Source of the DNA: Arthrinium phaeospermum
Lineage: Eukaryota > Ascomycota > Sordariomycetes > Amphisphaeriales > Apiosporaceae
Assembly: GCA_006503535.1 (NCBI GenBank)
Contig: QYRS01000012.1
Location: 1,178,001-1,242,000, forward strand
Reading direction: 5' to 3'
DNA: 64,000 bases
The notes below the pieces were generated by a model. That model was not told the origin of the DNA and did no database searches. It saw nothing but the letters and a program-made list of their open reading frames with translations. This document shows positions 33,536-44,527 of the stretch, piece by piece. The position numbers and the translations under genes are program-made. Position 1 is the first letter of the stretch. Every line of letters starts with the position of its first letter.

Positions 33536-36295
33536 ATGGCGTCCCCGTCGACTGCGACGCCCGAGACCCTCATCACACTCAAGGTCAACTACGATGGCAA
33601 CACACGCCGCTTCAAGCTGCCGCTGCGTGATCTAGGCGCCAGCACACTGGATGACAAGGTAAGTCTCTAGATTGGTTTCGCCTACTCCCTTTTCCATCAT
33701 CATTATGCTTGATGGCTGCTTCGTCTCGATGAAGCCATGCTGATGGTCATGCCATTACAGGTTCGAGCCTTCCTCCAGGTGCCGGCAGGGATCAAGACGG
33801 TCACCGAGCGATACTCGGACTCCGCCGCTGCCTTTGTTGTTTTGGACCCGAACAATGTGTCCGTATTCAAGCAGCTTTTCCGGGCTGCCAAAGCCAAGCA
33901 GAAGCTTAAGTTGCGCGTTACGACCCAATCCGAGTCCTTGGAGAACGCACCCGAGGCTGTCGAGGACGTACCTGAGCCTGTCGCCGAACCCACAGAAACA
34001 GAGGCGGTTTCACCGCCCGAGCAGGCTGTCGCGCCTCAGGCCGTTGAGCAACCTACGCCAGCACCGCTGCCGACTTCGAACGCACTCCCAGAAACCATTC
34101 GTGCCCCTCAAGTGCCCGACGAATTCCCCGAGTTTATCAAACAATGGCGAGCACGGGGTATGCCTCGGATCAGCCTCCGCCGTGACGAGAGCGGCACGGA
34201 ACTCATCGATTTCCGCGAGTCCTCCGACTCATCGACCTCGGTTGACGCTCAGATAGCTATTGCCGACTTGATTGGGCAAGTTCACCAGGCAGATGCTAAC
34301 AAGTCGGTGGAGATAACTAAGGCGGCCGAGGTGGCCGAGGCAGCCTCTGCAGACTCCGCAGCCTCTGCTGTGCCCAGGACCGTTGAAGTACCATCACAGG
34401 AGGATCTACCCTCCTTGTCTAGCCGACTCCGACGCCCCTTCACTGTCTGCTGCAACAGCTGCGACAGGGCTGTACCCGACTCTCATTACCACTGCTCTAC
34501 TTGCGACGATGGCGATTTCGACTTGTGCCAGGATTGCGTGAACCAAGGCATAACTTGCTATGATGAACAGCACTGGCTGATCAAGCGGACCATCCAGGAT
34601 GGCGAGATTGCTTACAGCACAACTCACATTGCACCCAAGACGAGCCGTGCTTCTGTTACCAGTACTCAACAGAAGTGCCCGGTTGCTGGTTGGAGTCTTC
34701 CCATCCGCGAGGCCGAGAAGGTACCTGTTGCGCCTGCAGCACCTACCTGGACTGCTTCTTTTGCACGCACGTGCAACTGCTGTGTGCAAGAGTTCCCAGA
34801 GCAGGACTTCCTCCACTGCAACACCTGCGAGGATTTTGACTTGTGCAAGACCTGCTTTACCAAAGACCAGCACGGGCACCATCCGAAGCATGCCTTCTCC
34901 GCCGCTGTGAAGGGCACTGAATTCCCACAACCCATTTCTGCTCGTTTAGCTGCGGGCCGGAACGTGGTGCACAATGCCATCTGCGACGGTTGCGACAAGT
35001 ATGTTCGTGGGGTTCGCCACAAGTGCTTGGACTGCCCTGACTGGGATTACTGCTCCGAGTGTGTGCAAAACGCATCGTTCGTTCACCCCAACCACCGATT
35101 TGTTGAGCTTTTTGAACCGGTCTCCGAGCGTCGCAATGTTTCGCGTGCTGTTCACCATGGGATTTGCTGCGACGGCCCCCTTTGTGCCAGTTCCCGCGAC
35201 GGCCCCAAATACATTACTGGGGACCGCTTCAAGTGTGCCGTATGCGATGATACAGACTTCTGCGCTAGCTGCGAGGCCTGCCCATCTAACCCTCATAACA
35301 AGACCCATCCCTTGATCAAGTTCAAGACCCCTGTTCGCCATGTTAGCGTGACTACTACTGGTGAGCACGAGGACGGCAAGCGGATGCCCTCTATGGGCGA
35401 TCGATCTCGTCGCCAGCAGACGAGCAGCCGATCTAATGAGACTGCCCCCGCGCCCAAGTCGGAGATTGCTGTGAACCCTGTGCAGACAGTCGTGGATGTC
35501 AAGCCAACGGAGCCGGAAGTCAAGGAGGTGAAGAAGGAGCCGGAGCCAGACCAAACTACACTGGTTGAGGAGAAGCAGGCCGAGCCTGAGCTGGTTGCCA
35601 TCTTCAAGCACGACACTGTTGAGGATGGCACCGTCATGTCACCCAACACTACTTTCGAGCAAACGTGGGTGCTCAAGAACGAAGGCCAAACGGCTTGGCC
35701 TGCAGGATGCTCTGTCAAGTTTGTTGGCGGAGACTACATGGGCGCTGTCGATCCTACACACCCTGCCGGCATCCACGAACTCGTGTCTGCGTCTGAGTCC
35801 ACTGTGTGCTATAACCAGCTGCAACCGGGCCAAGAATTCCCATTCACTGTGCTCATGCGGACTCCAGACCGTGCTGGCCAGGCCATCTCCTACTGGCGCC
35901 TCACCACTTCTGATGGTGTCAAATTCGGCCACAAGCTGTGGTGTGACGTTATGGTCGAAGCCTCGCAGCCCGAGAAACAAGAGGAGACCATCCTGGACTC
36001 CAAGGTGCCGGAGATGGCCAAGAGCCAGATGATCATCCCCAAGTTGGAGCATGAGTCTCCTTCAGCCAGCCTTCACATGACCAAGTCGGAGAGCGAGGCC
36101 GAGGCAGTTATCGAGACAAGCACCATTGCGCCTTCGACGCAAGACAACGATGATGAGTACGAGGACTGCGTTGATGACGAGGACTGGGCGGCTGAGTCGG
36201 ATGATGGATTCCTTACCGACGAAGAGTACGATATTCTCGATGCTTCTGATGAGGAATACCAATTCGAGCAGCAGAAGCCAGCTACAAAGAAGTAG
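33536..36295 (+). CDS. NBR1: NBR1-type selective autophagy receptor (PB1, four ZZ fingers, FW domain)
   Basis: Two exons, 885 aa: 33536-33658 and 33761-36295; the 102-nt intron has GTAAGT and CATTACAG. A PB1 domain spans about residues 11-100 (LITLKVNYDGNTRRFKLPLR onward). Four ZZ zinc fingers follow, near residues 270 (CNSCDRAVPDSHYHCSTCDD), 378 (CNCCVQEFPEQDFLHCNTCE), 447 (CDGCDKYVRGVRHKCLDCPD) and 510. The NBR1/FW Ig-like domain (about 654-777) reads SPNTTFEQTWVLKNEGQTAW to ISYWRLTTSDG. A candidate Atg8-binding LIR, EEYDIL, lies near residue 864 in an acidic tail. Fungal NBR1 proteins carry cargo such as vacuolar hydrolases and peroxisomes to the vacuole by autophagy. The domain order is complete, so the call is firm; the LIR is by pattern only. 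Confidence 0.92.
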
Positions 36296-37356
36296 TGTGG
36301 CGTGTCTCGTAGACAGACAAACCATGGATCGCCATGGCTGAGCGATGGATGGGATTGCTTTTGGGGTTCTAGGGGTTCTTTCTGTTTTAGGGATGGACAT
36401 GGCGCGCTGGAAGGGGGCGAACAAATAGTTGCCTTGTGTTACTAAACTGCTTTCACGATTTGATTTTCGACGTAGGGAAGAAGGTTCGCGGTTTTTTCCT
36501 AGTCAGGCAGTCGCAGATTTTCCATATTGTCGCAGAAGGACGGGCGGGATACGATACGATAGGCGGATAGGGCCGCGGAAACACTCCCTTTACCAGAATG
36601 ACACCACTACATAGGCACAGATTGTTTGCACTCTACTTTAGGAGTAGCTCAAGTACTAAATCATGCACTTTTGCTACAAAACCGCATCTATCTTGCTGCG
36701 TGCTCACCTTTGGACCTTTTATCCTTGGGGCGGATCCTGAGTGCAGTCTGTGTCCGTAGGCGCAATGCAAGTACCGGGATGCGCTATCTCGAGTAGCTAA
36801 CTTTAGGCATGTACCCCGGCCCCACCGGCTGAGGGTACTTTGGGTAGTACTCTCCGGGTAGTCCAGGTACCCTGAACAGGGGTTCATTCGATTGCGGCTC
36901 GGAACTTGGGCGCGCTCTGGTGAAAGCTGTCCTCTCTATCATTATGACTAAAAAGCTGTTAGTGATAGCGACTTCACACCCCCTAGCCCGCTGACAGAGA
37001 CTACGAACCGCCTACCTAGGTCGATCAATTGAACAACACCACGCCCAGGAAGGACCCTCCAGCAATATCGACCGACGTGGATTTCTTGCGCTCAGTTGCT
37101 CCCAATTGCCCATGCAATAACCTAATGAGGTAGTCCTGCGTGTCCACCTCTGCTATCCGGCTGCTTGCAGTTAGTTGCTTTTCTTGCTTGAGCTCGAGTT
37201 GCGACAGTCTGCACGCTTTGCGACAAGCGAAAAGGTCCCTTCCCGAATTCCCGACGAGACGACCGCCTTATCGAGAACGAATCCATTGCGCTATTTGTGT
37301 CTATCCAACAAAAAACACATGGGCAGTCGGAGGTACCTTTGATCGCCAGCGCCATC
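36296..37356. other. Intergenic, NBR1 3' flank and ERV41 promoter
   Basis: No coding signal. Short ORFs only. Confidence 0.5.
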
Positions 37357-38650
37357 ATGATGAACGGCTACGAGAAACATGGCGGCTTCGACGATGAGCC
37401 CGAGCCCAACAGCTTCGTCAAGGCCTTCGACGCATTCCGTACGTACCCAGCCTTCTACCTTCCTCAGGGAACAGAACACTGACAAGGGATCTTGTTGCGC
37501 TTAGCCAAGTCGAAACCACAATACGTAACTCGCACGTCGGGCGGAGGCAAGTGGTCCGTCATCATGTACGTCGTGTCGCTGGTCCTGCTGTGGTCAGAGC
37601 TCGGCCGGTGGTGGCGCGGCGCCGAGAACCACACCTTCGCCGTCGAGAAGAGCGTCGGGCACAACCTGCAGATCAACCTCGACATCATCCTCAAGATGCA
37701 GTGCAAGGACCTGCACGTCAACGTCCAGGACGCCGCCGGCGACCGCATCCTCGCCGCCTCGCGCCTCCAGGAGGACCCGACCACGTGGGACCAGTGGGCC
37801 GACCACAAGGGCGTCCACAAGCTCGGCCTCGACAGCCACGGCAAGGCCATCACCGGTGCCGGCTGGCACGACGAGGAGGGTTTCGGCGAGGAGCACGTCC
37901 ACGACATCGTCGCCCTCGGCAAGAAGAAGGCCCGCTGGGGCAAGACGCCGCGTCTCTGGGGAAGCAAGCCCGACAGCTGTCGTATCTGGGGCAGCCTGGA
38001 TCTGAACAGAGTCCAGGGAGATTTCCACATCACAGCCCGAGGTCACGGTTACATGGAGTTTGGAGAACATTTGGACCACAGCCGTAAGTAGTCGCTCTCC
38101 ATTTTTTTCTTTTTCTTCTTCCGCGCCCGGGCGAAGATAGACAGATAGACTTGCTAACCACCGAAACCACTGCTTTACAGAATTCAACTTCTCCCACGTC
38201 ATCAACGAGTTCTCCTTCGGCCCCTACTTCCCGTCCCTCGTCAACCCGCTCGACCGCACCGTCAACCGGGCCTCGGCCAACTTCCACAAGTTCCAGTACT
38301 TCATGTCGGTGGTGCCGACGGTGTACACGGTGGGGCATGCGCACGCGGCGTCCAACACCATCTTCACCAACCAGTACGCCGTGACGGAGCAGAGCCGCGA
38401 GATCTCCGAGTTCAACGTGCCGGGCATCTTCTTCAAGTACGACATCGAGCCCATCCTGCTGACGGTCGAGGAGACGCGCGACGGGTTCCTCACCTTCGCC
38501 GTCAAGGTCATCAACGTCCTCTCGGGCGTCCTCGTCGCCTGCCACTGGGGCTTCACCCTCAGCGAGTGGCTCAAGGAGGTCTGGGGCCGTCGGCGGAGGG
38601 GCCAGAGCCAGGGCATGATTGGGGTCGAGAAAAGGGGATACGACGAGTAA
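37357..38650 (+). CDS. ERV41: ERV41 / ERGIC2-like COPII vesicle cargo receptor
   Basis: Three exons, 376 aa: 37357-37438, 37505-38083, 38181-38650, with introns of 66 and 97 nt. The N-terminus is short and cytosolic (NSFVKAFDAFPKSKPQYVTR), followed by a membrane segment, WSVIMYVVSLVLLWSEL. A long lumenal domain follows with the family marks LQINLDIILKMQCKDLHVNV, CRIWGSLDLNRVQGDFHITA, FNFSHVINEFSFGPYFPSLV and VVPTVYTVG. It ends with a second membrane segment, FAVKVINVLSGVLVACHWGF, and a basic cytosolic tail. ERV41 works with ERV46 in retrieving escaped ER proteins from the Golgi. Third positions in exons 2 and 3 are very GC-rich, which explains the long overlapping antisense ORFs. Two ATG codons are in tandem at the start. 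Confidence 0.93.
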
Positions 38651-39553
38651 GAAGTTAGTAGTCACCCTCAGAAAGCACAGCCCGATAGCCAGCCAGCTAG
38701 CCAGTTTCTAATTGAAGGCGTCGGTCGGTGGCAGTGGCGGGGCTGCAACAAGATGAGAGCAAAGAAATAAATGTAAAAGATATAGCAAAGAATTGGATTG
38801 GGCGCTCTGAGCAAGGCGAAGTAGGTAGAGAGAGAGAGCAGCCTTTGGGGTTTCATCTAAAGGGTATTTTTACGGGAAAGTCTTTATCTTCCCGCCTGGA
38901 GTTCCGGGAGCTGGGTCAGCTTTGTGTATATAAGGAGAACCTTCAATGAGGAAATGGGCATTTTCCCTCCTGTCTCGACTTGCTATATTTCTTCTATGAT
39001 GTGACATGTCTTCCTGTCTTCTACTAGGCAATATTTCCCGAAGCATTGGTTCCCGGTTGAGCAACTCGACTGTTTATGGATGGTCAGGCCGTAGGTGGTT
39101 GTTGATTGGACATATGAGTCGGTCACCAGCAACTAGAAACGACATTATTACAACATTGTAGAAACCAAGCCACAATGCCGACCAAAGACTCATAACGTCA
39201 TTGCATTCTAAATAACTGCGAGTGTCTCCCGAGTTTTCTTTGTAGACCTATTCTAGTGGCCATTGACACGTTCATGCTGCACGGAAATACGGGGATATTG
39301 CTACCAACTCATCTGCTTGGGGATATTTACATATTTATTCAAGACTGATTATTGAATTTCGTCCAGGTGTGTGTCAAGTGCCAACCCAAAGACGCGAGCA
39401 ATATATCCAGTCAACCTTACTTATGTTTATATATTAAGCAAGGTGATGTTAGTGGTAGTAATGATAATAGTAGTAGTAATAGGTTTTAGTAGGTGTGTAA
39501 TAGGGGTATGGGCGGACTTGTCTACGTCTTAGCCACCCGCACGCACACACATA
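38651..39553. other. Intergenic, convergent
   Basis: 3' flanks of ERV41 and the large membrane protein. A GTA/ATA triplet-like low-complexity stretch lies at about 39449-39492. No gene seen. Confidence 0.5.
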
Positions 39554-42500
39554 TTACTGCAACAGCAATGCATCTTCGTCCAACCTTCCAAACAGGGCCT
39601 CCACCTCCTTCTCGACGACCTCGAGCTCTTTAGCCACCTGGCCCGTAACCAAGGCATACGCGTACAAGAGAGCATAGTCGGGCTCCTCGACCGTGACACC
39701 GCTCAGTTTCGCCTTCTTGCTCGCCAAACGACTCTGCTGGTCCGTCGTGAAGTTCCTCTCAATCTCCCCATTCTGGTGATGTGGCTGCTTGCGGCCTTGG
39801 TCGTCCTCGCCGCCGACGTCTCCACTGCCAACGACGCCTTCTTCCTGTTGCTGCTGCTTGGACGTCTCCTTGCGGAACCGGAAGATCTTGCCCAGCAGCT
39901 TGTCGCGCGTGCCCGCGACGCTGGGGATGGCGTCCGTGAGCGGGTACTCGAGCATGACGCTGCTGGCGAGGACCTGGAAGACGTGGCAGATGCGGGAGCA
40001 GAGCTGGGCGCGCTCCTCGGCCGTGTGGTAGAGCAGGGCCTTCTCGCCCTGGCTGAGGCGGCCGTGCTTCATGGTCACGAGGCTCATGGCGTGGAAGGCG
40101 TCGAGCAGGCGCTGCGTCGACGCCAGGATCCGGCGGTAGGCGTCGGCCGGGAAGGGCCCGCGCAGCTCGTACTCGTTGAGCGCCGCGGCGCAGAGCGTCT
40201 GCAGCTGCGTCGCGTACCGCTGCATGGCCGCCTGCTCGCCCATCTTCATGTACGACTCCGCCCCGGCGTCGCTGCGGAGGAGCATAGCGAGGGGGCCGCG
40301 CTTCCAAATAAGACCCATTTGCAGGTATAGCACGGAGAGGCCCTCTTTGAACTTCCGCCGCGCTGAGATGGGCCAGATCAGGCGGCACACGATCAGACCC
40401 CAGAGGATACCCATGGATACGGCAACGACTCTGTGGTAGGCGATTTGTTGTATGATGGGATCGATTCCTCCTTCGTCATCGTCATCGTCATCGACTTTCT
40501 GGGTAAGCGAGTAGGCATAGAGAGACGAGACGTTGTAGCTGAGGAGGATGAAGCGGCCGAACGGCCCGTTGCCGCGGTCTACCATTATATAAAAGGTACC
40601 GAACGACACAAGCCACCCGAGCAACGCAAGCGAGACGGGCTCGCCGCCCGAGATCCACCAGTTGATCAACACGAACACGGCGCCCATAACCGTTCCCGTA
40701 AAACGTGAGAGGCCGGTGGTGTTCGACGCGCCTACGGTCATACTGCAGACTATCATAAAGGAGAGGAGACCCCATTCACCACGCCAGTGCTGATATATGG
40801 GACGTGTCTGCGGGATGAAGGCGAACATGGCGTAGAGGGCAGCGCCAATGCCAACCTTGAGACCGAATTTGACTAGAGAGTGAGTACTGTTAGCAGAACG
40901 GCACGGGGATGCGAGGACCATATAGTGGACCTACTGTCGTCTCTGGAGAGGAAGCGGAAAAATGTTAGAAGCTTTTGTGATGTCCACCTGAGGCTGGTGC
41001 TGGCTTGAGGCGCCGCATCCCAACTGAAAGAGTCGCGTCTCTTCGTAATGTTATCCGGGATGCCCTTGGGTAAAGCAGACCGGCGAAGCTTTTTGATGGG
41101 CTTGACAAGAGGCTGGCGTTCCGCATCATCCCATATGGATTTGGATCGCCGGAAGCTGATGTAGCGCCATAGCTTTAGGAAATCCCAGCTTCTCCGGTGA
41201 GTTTCTGTCGCGAACTTGAGATCTTCAAGAGCATCCAGATACTTCTCTATCTCGTCGCCCAAACTTAAAAGGCTGAATGAGAAATGCCCACAAGCAGCCG
41301 CCACCTCTTCATAGTCGGCTTGGACATTTTCAGGCCTAGCTCTCTCCATTTCGATGTTCTTGTAGATTTCCTCCAAGGCTTTGGCACGGTGCGAGTTGAA
41401 TAGCATCAGGGCATCTTGTACACTATGCTTGAAGTTCTCATTGATGCAAATAGGGCTGCCGGGCGGGCCAAAAGGCGGCTCTCGCAGAATCTCCGCGAGG
41501 GTGTGAACCAAAGATTTCATCGAAGGTCCAAGCCGTTGAATGAAGATCTCGAAGATGCCTGAAGGCGTACGGGCTACGCTAGGAGTAAAGGACGTTGGAG
41601 TACCTGGCGGGTACTCTTGGAATGGCGTTGGCTGATCAAACTCGCTCCGCTCGTCTGGAGATTCGTCGATAGCTGATAGAACTGCAAAGTTCGCACCACT
41701 TCTAAAATGGGATGACGGGGGTCGACCAGACGTAGGGGATAGGATGCCGCTGCCGGAAGAGAAGGGTCTGTTGTTTGCGGAGCTGGCGGACATCTCCTTC
41801 AGGAGCTCGAATTGGGTATTGGCCGCACTTCTGAGCCCTCCAAGAGACTGTGCCAGTCGCTCCATAGATCTCACAACCTCCTTGTCATATTGGTAGATGC
41901 GCTCCTGGCCCAAGAAGTAGTATTCGTATTTTGCCTCTCTCAGGTTCTTGTTCATGGCCGTCAACGTTGATCTATACTCAGCCGAGGCCTTGGTGAAGGC
42001 CTCACTGCTCAAGTCTTCTTCAGCACCACTCAAAAAGCCCTTGGTGATCCCAGACAGCATGTCGCCAAGAGATACAGAGGCAGTACGCATGGTACTCCGA
42101 AGGCCGTTTCTCGCAAGCGTCGGCCATAGTAGTAGGTTGACAGCCGTCGACCCTGTCGTAGCCATCAACAATATTTTCAACGACTGTATAATCTTGTGGT
42201 TGGTGAATACACCGCTGTGGACCGAGTTCTCCTTGGTGATGATGGTGATGATGCCAATGGATGCTATACTGGCACCGACGCCAACCAGAGGGTTGTTCAG
42301 CTTCTGCTTCACCCAGCCAATAAAGCCCATACCGCCTCCGATGAAGACGACCAATATCAGAACATACGACAACCTCACTTGGTCCCACACCGAGCCCACC
42401 AGAACTGATGTGGCCATGGATAGGGTGCCTATGAGCAGCGCATACATGACTGCCACAATGGCAATGGCTACAGCCTCGATCTGCGACCCGACCGTCCTCG

Positions 42501-42867
42501 CTGGGTGGAAATAGACTGTGATCGTGGCGACAATATGCTTGCCGTCTAAAGGCCCAAGGAACCGCGCAAAGGGCGGCAGGAACGTGCCCATGCTAGCCAG
42601 TAGGTATGCGATGGAGCACTTGAGGGTACCGCGGCCCTTGGGCGACTTCAGCCATGTCCAAAACCAATATATCCCCATGCAAAGGTTGTGGAATACAGCT
42701 TGGAGTTTTTCGCGGACGGTGGGCTGCTGGAGGATCGGTCGCATTCGCTCATCGTCGCCGGGGCCGTCAGAGTCGATATCCCGTAGCGTGAACTGCCGCC
42801 GCGATCGTTCGCCTGTGCCGGGGATGATCCAGGTGCCATTCCGAAGTTTCTGTCGGCGCGGCGCCAT
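39554..42867 (-). CDS. Large FUSC / aromatic-acid-exporter-like membrane protein (DUF2421 type)
   Basis: Two exons, 1083 aa: 40935-42867 and 39554-40872; the 62-nt intron (GTAGGT, CTAAC branch, CTCTAG) joins RDD to IKFGLKVGIGA. The protein has two similar halves. Each holds a bundle of hydrophobic segments (first: IEAVAIAIVAVMYALLIG, VLILVVFIGGGMGFIGW; second: VGIGAALYAMFAFIP, FMIVCSMTVGASNTTGL, SLALLGWLVSFGTFYIMV), followed by a long soluble helical region. This is the layout of fungal BRE4-like proteins in the FUSC/ArAE clan, thought to be efflux or membrane-homeostasis proteins. The substrate is unknown. A CDGIDS-like acidic run and Gln tract stand near the C-terminus. The N-terminus (MAPRRQKLRNGTWIIPGTGE) is a recognisable start of this family. 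Family call good, function open. Confidence 0.85.
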
Positions 42868-44041
42868 TGCGAGTCAGTCTCACGGTATGGGATGGTCGAG
42901 ACAAGACACGGAGGGAAATGTCAAAGCGGGCATATCGGGCGATAAATGTCAAAAAGACTCGAGCGAAGAAAAGCAAAAAACGTACCGTTCGCACAGGTGG
43001 ACGAGCGCGCCGAGGCGGACGGGGCCCCGGTATGGTCGAGGCAGCTCCACCGCTCATCGTGGTAGCGTCTTGTCCTTCCTTGTCGTGTCGGTCCTCGTCC
43101 TTTGTGGTGTCATTCGATGGCTAGTACAGATGCGATCTTTTTTATTCCGATGTTCTCGAACAGGACACAATGAATTGTCCCATGCTCGGTCCGTATGTTG
43201 TATGTAGCTAGAGCTGCTGCCTCTCGTTGAGTTGTCGCATACGGCGATTGCGGCCAGGTAACCCCCGAAAAGGTCTTGGCGGAGGATCAACAAATATTGG
43301 ATTGCATCGAATACCGACTTCTGCTACCTATGGATAAGGGTGCTTGCTTGCTATGCGCGGGACCACTGCCTAGGCCGGGGGGCTGCGGCGGCTAACGTCC
43401 CACTTTGGATGCATCAACTCGAAGATCTCCCTAGCCAAACCAAAACCCCAAGCCACGTTAACTTGACAGTCGAGAGGATTGAGCGGGCGATTCGACAAGC
43501 CAAGGAAACCGCTCGCCAACCGCTGGCTGATATGCCGTTTTAACGGTTAATGACTTTTTAGGTAGAGCTAAAGGAGCGGCTAGGAAGGCAAAGCAGAAGA
43601 GCAGTGCAGCTGAAGTCGGTCAGCTGGAGTCGGTCAACTATGTCAAGCCTCTGTGGGGTAACTTCAATTTTAGGCTGTAGCAGTCAGTGTTACCCTCAAC
43701 TCAATACACGTCTCACCGGCGTCATTGTGCATGACGATTCGCAGGTAACCTTGGGAGGCTGCAAGTGACCTCTGCACATGTTACCGTCACGCAGTTGGTA
43801 ACACCTGGCAGCAACATCACGCAGCACGCCATCTGCAGCTCTCTGACTGAGGTAGATCACACATCCGGACAATCTTTGGCACATCACCTGCGAAGATAGT
43901 AGAAGTAACTGGCGCAGGACGTGGAAATAACCGACGGTTCTTTATTCCTTTGTCGACGAGTCCGAGTTACGAGCACTTCCTTCGTACATCTTATCTTGTG
44001 CTGTCCGTATCGGTCCCGCCTGCAAGCCCGGATCCTTCAAA
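42868..44041. other. Intergenic, divergent
   Basis: Promoters of the membrane protein (-) and the small gene (+). A 67-codon frame at 43340-43543 contains ERIERAIRQAKETARQPLAD but nothing recognisable. Several GTTAC/GGTAAC motifs occur about 43690-43800. Confidence 0.4.
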
Positions 44042-44527
44042 ATGGCCAACCTCCCTTCACAGCACCCCAGCCTGGCAGTACACCTCACAGACCGCACGAG
44101 GACGCCTCTCATCTCATCGGCTCGATCACAGCAGCAAGCCCAGGCTCTATCGGCCTTGACGCATTCTGCCCTGTTGGTGCATGAGTCGGCGATGCGGCTT
44201 GGATTAGGGAGCCCCCAACGCGTCATGGTCGAGCACAGCAGCAATGGGCCTCTCCTCCTTCATTCCTTCATGGAAACCGCTCCCACCCAACACGACGCCC
44301 TTCAGGATATACCCGCCCATGTCGAGTTGAGCCCGGGTGGCTCCAACCAGGCCGGACAGTCGTCGGAGATCCCGAATGATGGCGGGACTGACGAGGCCCC
44401 CATGCTACTTACCACCGTAGTCGCTCCCACCTCTGATGCGGCCTTGGAAGCCAGGCGGGCAGGTGCGCGACTGGAAAGGGTAGGCCAGGCCATTCAGTCA
44501 AGCTGGACAGGTTCTGGCTCTGTTTAA
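44042..44527 (+). CDS. Small conserved fungal protein, possibly roadblock/LC7-like
   Basis: Single-exon frame of 161 aa with a good start (CAAAATGGCC). It opens MANLPSQHPSLAVHLTDRTR, then TPLISSARSQQQAQALSALT, a segment LVHESAMRLGLGSPQRVMVE, an Asp/Ser-rich insert, then PPMLL-like APMLLTTVVAPTS and AALEARRAGARLERVGQAIQ. The arrangement helix, strand pair, loop, strand, long helix resembles small roadblock/LC7-like scaffold proteins (LAMTOR/EGO type), but this rests on pattern only. The frame's third-position composition and lack of low complexity support coding. No intron is seen. It could also be an unrelated lineage-specific protein. Confidence 0.55.
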   Translation: MANLPSQHPSLAVHLTDRTRTPLISSARSQQQAQALSALTHSALLVHESAMRLGLGSPQRVMVEHSSNGPLLLHSFMETAPTQHDALQDIPAHVELSPGGSNQAGQSSEIPNDGGTDEAPMLLTTVVAPTSDAALEARRAGARLERVGQAIQSSWTGSGSV

